Positions 15,001-23,078 of a stretch of 64,000 nucleotides of DNA are shown here, piece by piece. Numbering within the stretch: the first letter of the stretch is position 1; each line of letters starts with the position of its first letter. The DNA is taken from NCBI RefSeq assembly GCF_910592395.1, contig NC_088322.1, forward strand, positions 1,118,001 to 1,182,000. Reading direction: 5' to 3'. The notes below the pieces were generated by a model. That model searched no databases. It was not told the origin of the DNA and was given only the letters and a program-made list of their open reading frames with translations. A program made the position numbers and the translations under genes. Source of the stretch: Lineus longissimus (Eukaryota > Nemertea > Pilidiophora > Heteronemertea > Lineidae).

Positions 15001-18000
15001 CGGACACTTAGATACCTAAAAATAGTGTCCAAGTATCTAGGTTTCCACACGCTTATATCTCATTTTCTGAGTAGCCTACGAGGACGCTAAGAGCGTGCTC
15101 TGACTAAGAGTGCTTCGTGAATACAGCCCTGGACACCCGGACACTTAGATACCTAAAAAGAGTGTCCAAGTATCTAGGTATCCACACACTTATAGCTCAG
15201 TTTCTGAATAGCCTACGAGGACGCTAAGAGCGTGCTCTGACTAAGAGTGCTTCGTGAATACGGCCCTGGACACCCGGACACTTAGATACCTAAAAAGAGT
15301 GTCCAAGTATCTAGGTATCCACACACTTATAGCTCAGTTTCTGAATAGCCTACGAGGACGCTAAGAGCGTGCTCTGACTAAGAGTGCTTCGTGAATACGG
15401 CCCTGGACACCCGGACACTTAGATACCTAAAAAGAGTGACCAAGCATCTAGGTATACACACACACCCATAGCTCAGTTTCTAAATATAGATTACTAGGAC
15501 GCTAAGAGCGTGCTCTGACTGAGGGTGCTTCGTGAATATGCCCTGGACGCCCGGACACTTAGATACCTAAAAAGAGTGTCCAAGTATCTAGGTATCCACA
15601 CACTTATAGCTCAGTTTCTGAATAGCCTACGAGGACGCTAAGATCGTGCTCTGACTAAGAGTGCTTCGTGAATACGGCCCTGGACACCCGGACACTTAGA
15701 TACCTAAAAAGAGTTTCCAAGTATCTAGGTATCCACACACTTATAGCTCAGTTTCTGAATAGCCTACGAGGACGCTAAGAGTGTGCTCTGACTAAGAGTG
15801 CTTCGTGAATACGGCCCTGGACACCCGGACACTTAGATACCTAAAAAGAGTGTCCAAGTATGTAGGTATCCACACACTTATAGCTCAGTTTCTGAATAGC
15901 CTACGAGGACGTTAAGAGCGTGCTCTGACTAAGAGTGCTTTGTGAATACGGCCCTGGACACCCGGACACTTAGATACCTAAAAAGAGTGTCCAAGTATCT
16001 AGGTATCCACACACTTATAGCTCAGTTTCTGAATAGCCTACGAGGACGCTAAGAGCGTGCTCTGACTAAGAGTGCTTCGTGAATACGGCCCTGGACACCC
16101 GGACTCTTAGATACCTAAAAAGAGTGTCCAAGTATCTAGGTATCCACACACTTATAGCTCAGTTTCTGAATAGCCTACGATAATGCTAAGAGCGTGCTCT
16201 GACTAAGAGTGCTTCGTGAATACGGCCCTGCACACCCGGACACTTAGATACCTAAAAAGAGTGTCCAAGTATCTAGGTATCCACACACTTATAGCTCAGT
16301 TTCTGAATAGCATACGAGGACGCTAAGAGCGTGCTCTGACTAAGAGTGCTTCGTGAATACGGCCTTGGACACCCGGACACTTAGATACCTAAAAAGAGTG
16401 TCCAAGTATCTAGGTATCCACACACTTATAGCTCAGTTTCTCAATAGCCTACGAGGATGTTAAGAGCGTGCCCTGACTAAGAGTGCTTTGTGAATACGGC
16501 CCTGGACACCCGGACACTTAGATACCTAAAAAGAGTGTCCAAGTATCTAGGTATCCACACACTTATAGATCAGTTTCTGAATAGGCTACGAGGACGCTAA
16601 GAGCGTGCTCTGACTAAGAGTGCTTCGTAAATACGGCCCTGGACACCCGGACACTTAGATACCTAAAAAGAGTGTCCAAGTATCTAGGTATCCACACACT
16701 TATAGCTCAGTTTCTGAATAGCTTACGAGGACGCTAAGAGCGTGCTCTGACTAAGAGTGCTTCGTGAATACGGCCCTGCACACCCGGACACTTAGATACC
16801 TAAAAAGAGTGTCCAAGTATCTAGGTATCCACACTCATAGCTCAGTGTCTGAATGGCCTACGAGGACGCTAAGAGCGTGCTCTGACTAAGAGTGCTTCGT
16901 GAATACGGCCCTGGACACCCGGACACTTAGATACCTAAAAAGAGTGTCCAGGTATCTAGGTATCCACACACTTATAGCTCAGTTTCTGAATAGCCTACGA
17001 GGTCGCTAAGAGCGTGCTCTGACTAAGCGTGCTTCGTGAATACGGCCCTGGACACCCGGACACTTAGGTACCTAAAAAGAGTGTCCAAGTATCTAGGTAT
17101 CCACACACTTATAGCTCAGTTTCTGAATTGCCTACGAGGACACTAAGAGCAAAAAGAGTGTCCAAGTATCTAGGTATCCACACACTTATAGCTCAGTTTC
17201 TGAATTGCCTACGAGGACACTAAGAGCAAAAAGAGTGTCCAAGTATCTAGGTATCCACACACTTACAGCTCAGTTTCTGAATAGCCTACGAGGACGCTAA
17301 GAGCGTGCTCTGACTAAGAGTGCTTCGTGAATACGGCCCTGCACACCCGGACACTTAGATACCTAAAAAGAGTGTCCAAGTATCTAGGTATCCACACACT
17401 TATAGCTCAGTTTCTGAATAGCCTACGAGGACGTTGAGAGCGTGCTCTGACTAAGAGTGCTTCGTGAATACGGCCCTGGACACCCGGACACTTAGATACC
17501 TAAAAAGAGTGTCCAAGTATCTAGGTATCCACGCACTTATAGCTCAGTTTCTGAATAGCCTACGAGGACGCTAAGAGCGTGCTCTGACTAAGAGTGCTTC
17601 GTGAATACGGCCCTGGACACCCGGACACTTAGATACCTAAAAAGAGTGTCCAAGTATCTAGGTATCCACACACTTATAGCTCAGTTTCTGAATAGGCTAC
17701 GAGGACGCTAAGAGCGTGCTCTGACTAAGAGTGCTTCGTAAATACGGCCCTGGACACCCGGACACTTAGATACCTAAAAAGAGTGTCCAAGTATCTAGGT
17801 ATCAACACACTTATAGCTCAGTTTCTGAACAGCCTACGAGGACGCTAAGAGCGTGCTCTGACTAAGAGTGCTTCGTGAATACGGCCCTGCACACCCGGAC
17901 ACTTAGATACCTAAAAAGAGTGTCCAAGTATCTAGGTATCCACACACTTATAGCTCAGTTTCTGAATAGCCTACGAGGACGGCCCTGGACACCCGGACAC

Positions 18001-18105
18001 TTAGATACCTAAAAAGAGTGTCCAAGTATCTAGGTATCCACACACTTATAGCTCAGTTTCTGAATAGCCTACGAGGACGCTTAGAGCGTGCTCTGACTAA
18101 GGGTG
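1..18105 (+). repeat. 137-bp satellite array, block 1
   Basis: About 132 head-to-tail monomers, all in the same orientation. The common monomer measures 137 bp: successive CGTGAATACGG words fall at 17326, 17463 and 17600. Each monomer holds, in order, GTGAATACGG, GGACACTTAGATACC, an A-rich spacer, GTGTCCAAGTATCTAGG, CTTATAGCTCAG, CCTACGAGGACG and the near-palindrome AGAGCGTGCTCT. Marker variants recur in a fixed order; GGTCTACCA, for example, is at 391, 1762, 3133, 4640, 6011, 8476, 10257 and 13394, which shows higher-order repeats. The last kilobase (about 17.1-18.1 kb) carries two 77-bp deletion monomers (near 17148-17227) and one 98-bp monomer (near 17978), and matches variants seen at 39.8-40.7 kb. 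I see no gene: every frame is closed within a few monomers. A centromeric or pericentromeric location is inference. Confidence 0.97.
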
Positions 18106-18477
18106 TGTAGCCGATAGGAATGACCTTTCACAGCACGTATTATATCAATTACTCACGCAAACACCTGTTGTAAATGAAAACCATGATATTACTATAAATG
18201 CAGGGACAGACAGGGAGTAAATGGCTTAGATGATACAAAATGGGGAAAGATGAAAATGTACAAAATAATACAACACTGCACTAACCTGTTGTAAATGAAA
18301 ACCATGATATTACTATAAATGCAGGGACAGACAGGGAGTAAATGGCACAGATCTGTAGTGCCAAAGGCCTACATTCCCTGAAAGATTAACATAACAAAGC
18401 CCCATAGGCCTAGAAGGAATAACTATATTAGAATAACTAGGCCTAGACCATTTAACCCCTTAATACATGGTAACACA
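18106..18477 (-). repeat. 3' LTR of the truncated gypsy element
   Basis: On the minus strand the segment begins TGTGTTACC directly after a G6A3 purine tract and ends GGCTACA at the satellite junction. This gives the TG...CA ends expected of an LTR and a length of 372 bp. No second LTR is present in the window, so the 5' boundary rests on the polypurine tract and the TG dinucleotide. It contains an internal 63-bp direct duplication. Confidence 0.8.
18163..18346. repeat. 63-bp direct duplication inside the gypsy LTR
   Basis: The segment 18163-18225 recurs at 18284-18346 (offset 121 bp) with no difference that I can see. Both begin ACCTGTTGTAAATG and end GGGAGTAAATGGC. Such LTR tandem repeats often carry promoter or enhancer sites, but no known site is evident here. 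Confidence 0.85.
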
Positions 18478-19062
18478 TTTCCCCCCAACAAGAAAATTTC
18501 TCCCGAAATTTAGTGAAATTAAGTGCAGCAGTGAAAATGAATGAAATGGATGAAGAGATGATGGACAACACCGGACAAAGACAAAGACAAGACAAGCAGC
18601 ATCAGTTTGGAATTCCGTTACAACCACAATTATTGTTAATATGGCTGAGAAGTTCCAACCCTGATTAAAGCACATATGACGTACATTTACGTGCTCTTAT
18701 TAGCACATATTGTACCTAACAAACCAACATCAACAACTAGATATTCATAATCTGTACGACGTACTCTTTTTAGCACACACAGTACTGAAATGAACAAATT
18801 GGAAATCAACAGAAGAAAATATTGAAATTCTTCTATCTCTCAAAATCAATTGGTGGTCTGGAGCGAAAAATACAATGAATTATAATTAATTCAAAGACCC
18901 ACAACCCACCAAATGACCACTTACAAGGCAAAATCATGAAATACTAGTCAGAATTTTTTTTTTTTTTTTTTAAATACAGAATACAGAATTATATCACAGC
19001 ATGACTAATCATCCTGATATGAAATGAGTTATTAGAAGTATAAAACTGACTGCACAATCTGG
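18478..19062 (-). other. Polypurine tract and 3' untranslated region of the truncated gypsy element
   Basis: On the minus strand GGGGGGAAA (18478-18486) abuts the LTR and is the likely plus-strand primer for reverse transcription. The remaining 576 bp up to the pol stop is AT-rich, with an 18-base T run on the plus strand at 18954-18971. I see no env-like reading frame; the short 71-codon frame near 18460-18675 has no recognisable content. Confidence 0.75.
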
Positions 19063-21873
19063 CTATGATAATAGTCGAATCGCAGCATCCAAGGCGATTG
19101 AATTGGCCTTGAATACTGGATCCTGTAGAATCTCACGAAGCATCGAAATTTTTAACTGCCAATCTGGAACAGACACTTGACCAGACATCACCCAATCACC
19201 AGATGTCGTCCAAGCTGGCTGACGTCTTGTACGCTGAGGACGGGCTGGTCTGACAGGCAATGGTGATGATCTGGCAGAAGACCGAGAAGAATCAGACAAG
19301 GAACTGTCATCAGTCTCATCGTCAGAACTCTCAACCACCTTCGTGTAAGGCAAAGCCGGCGTAGGCTGATCCACCTCAGATTCACCCTTATTTCTCAAAG
19401 ACCTGTGGGGTCTAGGAACAGGTTTCACTGTTGATGGAGAATCAACCGCCAACTCGGCTGCTGGAGAATAGGAAAGTTCCACGCCAGAGACTGGCAATAG
19501 CAGATTCCGGTGGAGAGTTTTCTTCACCCCTGAATCGGAAGATACAATGAAGACAGGAATCTCCGAATTCGGTTGCTCTAAAATCGTGAACAAGTCATCT
19601 TCCCACTTGTTCGCAAGCTTATGTTTGCCACGATCACCAAGTCTACGAACCAGAACCCTATCGCCAAGCTGCAAGACAGCACCTCTCACCCTAAGGTCGT
19701 AATTGCGCTTCTGTCTCACTCGAGAAGCCTCCATCTCCTTCTGAGCCAAGGAGTAAGCACCTGCAAGACGTGAACGAAGGTCATCCACAAACTTGACCTT
19801 GGAGGTAGAAGAAGACGAAGAAAGAAGAGTCCCAAAGGTAACATCAGCAGGGAGACGGGGCTCGCGGCCAAACAATAGATAAAAGGGAGAAAATCCAGTA
19901 GAGTCATGGCAAGAGCTGTTGTAAGCATGAACCATACAAGGGACAAACTTTTTCCAATCCTTTTTACTCTGAGAAGGGAGTGTACCGAGCATATTCAACA
20001 ACGTGCGGTTGAACCTTTCGCACAAACCGTTGCCCATGGGATGGTATGGAGTGGTTCGGGACTTTGAAATATTCATTATCTTACACAACTCCTGAATAAC
20101 CTTGCCCTCAAAATTTCGCCCTTGATCACTATGGAGGCGTTCAGGAATTCCATAATGCACAATATAGTTATCAAACAGCACTCTGGCTGTGGTAGTCGCA
20201 GTTTGACTCCTAGTCGGTATGGCCTGAGCATACTTGGAAAAATGATCCGTTATGACTAAGATATTCTCATAGCCATGAGAAGGTTCCAAGGACAAGAAGT
20301 CCATGCAAACTAACTGCATTGGTGCAGTTGTGGTGATGTTCACCAGAGGTGCACGCTCAGGCAAGTGAGGCGACTTCCGCCGAATACAAGAAAGACAATT
20401 ATGAACATAACGCTCGACATCTGAAGTCATACCAGGCCAATAAAACCTACGTTTAATAAAATCTGTCGTCCGATCACGACCGAGATGACCCAAATGGTCA
20501 TGAAAACCTTCTATGACTTGTGAACGAAATGCAGATGGAACGATGATTTGTTGATATGGTTGGTCATTGATGATAGTATTGCGACAAAGCAAACCATCAA
20601 CAAGAGACAGATTAGACCAAAAGCGACATAAACGAGATAAGTCTTTGTCCTGAACATCGGATAAAAGACTTTTGCTTGGACATTTATCAGACTCGACCCA
20701 AGAAATTAACCTACTCAAAGTTGCATCAGCTCGCTGCTCTGCTCGCAGATCAACTTTAGGCCAAGGGGAATCCTCACAATTCATAGTCAAGTCTGGTATA
20801 GAAAGACAAAGTGAATCAACAAACCCATCAACATGTGATGACTGACAAATAGCCTGAACACTCTCGGACTCAACCTTTTCCCAAGGGATTCGAGAGAGGC
20901 TATCGGCATCGACATTTGATGTTCCAGGTACGTACGAAATATCAAAATCAAAACAAGAGAGTTCAGCCAGCCAGCGATGCCCAGTGGCATCCAACTTGGC
21001 CGATGTAAGAACGTAGGTCAAAGGATTGTTATCAGTTTTCACTGAGAACCGATGACCGTATAGATAGTCATAAAATTTCTCAGTAACGGCCCATTTGAGG
21101 GCGAGAAACTCAAGCTTATACGCTGAATAATTCTTCTCAGCCTTGTTAAGACTACGGCTAGCAAAAGAAATGACACGCCGATGACCATCCTGAACCTGAT
21201 ATAAAATAGCTCCAAGCCCCGTAGAGGACGCATCTGTATGGAGTTCAAAAGGGAGGGAAAAGTCAGCAAAGCCAAGAACTGGAGAGTTTGATAAAATCGA
21301 CTTCATGTTGTTGAAGGCCGACTGCTGCTCCTCTCCCCAATAAAAAGGAGTACTAATAGGTTTCTTGGCTCCCTTCTTGGTCTTAGTGCCAGTAGGAGGA
21401 AGAAGATCATTCAATGGACGGACTAAGGACGAAAATCCCTTGACGAAACGTCTATAATACCCCGCAAAACCAAGAAACCTTCGAACGTCCTCTGACCTCT
21501 GAGGAACAGGCCAGGAGGCAATGGCCTCAATCTTATCGTTGTCAGGCTCAATGCCAGACGCCGAAACAGAATGACCCAAATATTTAATATTCTCCATAAG
21601 AAATGAGCACTTAGAAGGTTTGAGTTTCAAACCGCACTCCCTCAAACGGGTAAAAACATGCTCTAAGCGCTCCATATGCTCCTCTATGGACCTTGAAAAG
21701 ATGACGATGTCGTCCAAATAGATAAGGCATTCACGCAGATGAATATCCTGAAGGCAACGCTCCATCATACGTTGAAAAGTGCTGGGTGCATTGCACAAGC
21801 CAAATGGAAGAACATTAAATTCATAAAACCCAAGATTTCCAGCCGTGAACGCCGTCCTTTCCTTATGACTTTC
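19063..21873 (-). CDS. pol: Ty3/gypsy pol polyprotein, 3' part (RT-RNase H-integrase), 5'-truncated
   Basis: The open frame runs from the satellite junction to a TAG at 19063-19065. Counting from codon 21796-21798 (a Leu codon inside an FGLCNAP-type RT motif, not a true start), I see the RT catalytic box YLDD at 27-30 and an RNase H motif beginning HTDASSTGLGAILYQ near 190. The integrase zinc finger follows (HDHLGHLG then CLSC), with the DDE core: Asp in CMDF, Asp in HSDQG, Glu in CERFNRT. A GPY/F-like module (GDRVLVRRLGDRG ... LHRNLLL) and a Ser/Pro/Arg-rich tail end the protein. About 25 in-frame codons lie upstream of that Leu and read as RT sequence (TAFTAGNLGFYEF). Protease and the first RT blocks are missing, so this copy cannot make a full Pol. 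No inactivating mutation is seen in the remainder. The product would normally copy element RNA and insert the cDNA. Confidence 0.93.
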   Translation of the reverse strand, partial: ESHKERTAFTAGNLGFYEFNVLPFGLCNAPSTFQRMMERCLQDIHLRECLIYLDDIVIFSRSIEEHMERLEHVFTRLRECGLKLKPSKCSFLMENIKYLGHSVSASGIEPDNDKIEAIASWPVPQRSEDVRRFLGFAGYYRRFVKGFSSLVRPLNDLLPPTGTKTKKGAKKPISTPFYWGEEQQSAFNNMKSILSNSPVLGFADFSLPFELHTDASSTGLGAILYQVQDGHRRVISFASRSLNKAEKNYSAYKLEFLALKWAVTEKFYDYLYGHRFSVKTDNNPLTYVLTSAKLDATGHRWLAELSCFDFDISYVPGTSNVDADSLSRIPWEKVESESVQAICQSSHVDGFVDSLCLSIPDLTMNCEDSPWPKVDLRAEQRADATLSRLISWVESDKCPSKSLLSDVQDKDLSRLCRFWSNLSLVDGLLCRNTIINDQPYQQIIVPSAFRSQVIEGFHDHLGHLGRDRTTDFIKRRFYWPGMTSDVERYVHNCLSCIRRKSPHLPERAPLVNITTTAPMQLVCMDFLSLEPSHGYENILVITDHFSKYAQAIPTRSQTATTTARVLFDNYIVHYGIPERLHSDQGRNFEGKVIQELCKIMNISKSRTTPYHPMGNGLCERFNRTLLNMLGTLPSQSKKDWKKFVPCMVHAYNSSCHDSTGFSPFYLLFGREPRLPADVTFGTLLSSSSSTSKVKFVDDLRSRLAGAYSLAQKEMEASRVRQKRNYDLRVRGAVLQLGDRVLVRRLGDRGKHKLANKWEDDLFTILEQPNSEIPVFIVSSDSGVKKTLHRNLLLPVSGVELSYSPAAELAVDSPSTVKPVPRPHRSLRNKGESEVDQPTPALPYTKVVESSDDETDDSSLSDSSRSSARSSPLPVRPARPQRTRRQPAWTTSGDWVMSGQVSVPDWQLKISMLREILQDPVFKANSIALDAAIRLLS

Positions 21874-22412
21874 TTGAATACGGCCCTGGACACCCAGACA
21901 CTTAGATACCTAAAAAGAGTGTCCAAGTATCTAGGTATCCACACACTTATAGCACAGTTTCTGAATAGCCTACGAGGACGCTAAGAGCGTGCTCTGACTA
22001 AGAGTGCTTCGTGAATACGGCCCTGGACACCCGGACACTTAGATACCTAAAAAGAGTTTCCAAGTATCTAGGTATCCACACACTTATAGCTCAGTTTCTG
22101 AATAGCCTACGAGGACGCTAAGAGCGTGCTCTGACTAAGAGTGCTTCGTGAATACGGCCCTGGACACCCGGACACTTAGATACCTAAAAAGAGTGTCCAA
22201 GTATCTAGGTATCCACACACTTATAGCTCAGTTTCTGAATAGCCTACGAGGACGCTAAGAGCGTGCTCTGACTAAGAGTGCTTCGTGAATACGGCCCTGG
22301 ACACCCGGACACTTAGATACCTAAAAAGAGTGTCCAAGTATCTAGGTATCTACACACTCATAGCTCAGTTTCTGAATAGCCTACGAGGACGCTAAGAGCG
22401 TGCTCTGACTAA
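21874..22412 (+). repeat. 137-bp satellite array between the gypsy fragment and TIR element copy 1
   Basis: About four monomers, starting at GAATACGGCCC in the phase expected if the gypsy fragment were removed. The first monomer carries CACCCAGACAC and TAGCACAG variants. The last has the TCTACACACTCATAG variant, which also precedes most later TIR element copies. Confidence 0.95.
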
Positions 22413-23078
22413 AGGCTTGTACCCACGGGCGCGATTTATTGCCTACAAAACGTCGCTGCGATATTCCGCCGCGACAAGTCGTTGCGCGCCGAATTTCGTA
22501 ACCTGTTCCGACTGAAGCGTATAATGGAGCGTACTCATGTCAGGTTACGACATAATCTCTTGCTAATCGACTTCAAGGACTTGCGGAGTTCATTTTGGAC
22601 ACGTTTCACGCGTCATCTTTTTTGTCAGGATCCTTGTATTCCTCCAATCCTTTGTTATATATCCTAGGGAACTTCTCAATCTCCAGGATCAACCGTTCCA
22701 AAAAAACGAGTTCAGACATGTCGAGTTGGTGATGACGGACCCAAAATGATGAACAAGTGAACAGTTGAGGACTATTTGTGGACACAAGCCCGCAAATCAT
22801 TACGTAATTCTGTCTGTCAATAACCCAAAGGTAGTTACTTGAGTCAAAATGACCTAACCGGTCGCCGCGATTTGTCGCATAGATTGCCCTTTTTGCAATC
22901 CCAATTACGTAGCGCGCAAGGCCAAGCACGAGAAAGCACGAGAAATCGCTTGGATTTTGTAGCATCGCTCAAGTGGGAACACATGTACTGAATTGACTAG
23001 GAACCATTCTTTGCGATTATCGCTGCGACTTTCCGCGGCGGCAAAAGCAAGGAAAATCGCGCCCGTGGGTACAAGCCT
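22413..23078 (-). mobile_element. PIF/Harbinger-like non-autonomous TIR element, copy 1
   Basis: A 666-bp element. Its first 25 bases (starting AGGCTTGTACCCACGGGCGC) are the exact reverse complement of its last 25. It is flanked on both sides by TAA (22410-22412 and 23079-23081), while the satellite elsewhere reads GAC-TAA-GAG once, so TAA is the target duplication. The subterminal parts are rich in GTCGCNGCGA-type words. A 3-bp TAA/TTA duplication is characteristic of the PIF/Harbinger superfamily, and the minus strand carries a MADF remnant, as expected for the second gene of such elements; no transposase is present. This is the only complete copy here whose TIRs are perfectly matched (right end CGCGCCCGTGGG), so it is probably closest to the founder. 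It also has private GCGCGCCG and an MSELV protein start. Confidence 0.88.
22606..22719 (-). pseudogene. MADF-domain remnant in TIR element copy 1
   Basis: On the minus strand an ATG at 22717-22719 opens a 37-codon frame reading MSELVFLERLILEIEKFPRI, then YNKGLEEYKDPDKKDDA, and stopping at TGA. This resembles the first two helices of the MADF (Adf-1/Myb-SANT-like) DNA-binding fold, with the typical LI-x-EVEK-x-P-x-[IL]-[YW] and YKD-x-x-KK-x-x-A-W pattern. The TGA falls where the family has Trp, one base from TGG. The frame is also open upstream to 22965, but that stretch has no MADF similarity and is probably former 5' sequence. The rest of the domain, including the third helix, is missing, so DNA binding is unlikely. 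Confidence 0.65.

Larger units (their letters stand above)
18106..21873 (-). mobile_element. 5'-truncated Ty3/gypsy LTR retrotransposon
   Basis: Read on the minus strand, this is the 3' half of a Ty3/gypsy element. It starts inside reverse transcriptase at the satellite junction near 21873. It continues through RNase H and integrase, then a 3' untranslated region, a polypurine tract and a complete 3' LTR ending at 18106. Gag, protease, the N-terminal part of RT, the primer binding site and the 5' LTR are absent. The pol frame has no stop or frameshift over about 2.8 kb, so the copy is recent. The satellite on the left ends at CTAAGGGTG and resumes on the right at a point that continues the same monomer, so little or no satellite was lost. 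Paralogous unfilled sites are near 40683, 44583 and 60062. The exact right junction is uncertain by a few bases because of short homology. Confidence 0.9.

Noticed and set aside
1-18105. CRISPR-like array of direct repeats
   Set aside because: The repeats are contiguous 137-bp monomers without unique spacers, and the context is an animal-type genome.
18460-18675. Minus-strand 71-codon frame near the gypsy 3' LTR
   Set aside because: It overlaps the polypurine tract and the LTR start; hydrophobic run only, no family recognised.
21739-21984. Plus-strand 81-codon frame across the gypsy/satellite junction
   Set aside because: It is antisense to RT in its first half and satellite in the second; no protein content.
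22410-22413. TTAA target duplication (piggyBac or Kolobok type)
   Set aside because: The left flank is CTAA, not TTAA; comparison with uninterrupted satellite gives a 3-bp TAA duplication.
22482-22667. Plus-strand 61-codon frame repeated in every TIR element copy
   Set aside because: It lies opposite the MADF remnant frame and has no recognisable domain; its repetition only reflects copy number.
22720-22965. Upstream extension of the MADF frame as a real N-terminal domain
   Set aside because: The sequence before MSE has no MADF or other recognisable similarity and runs towards the subterminal repeats; an internal ATG fits better.
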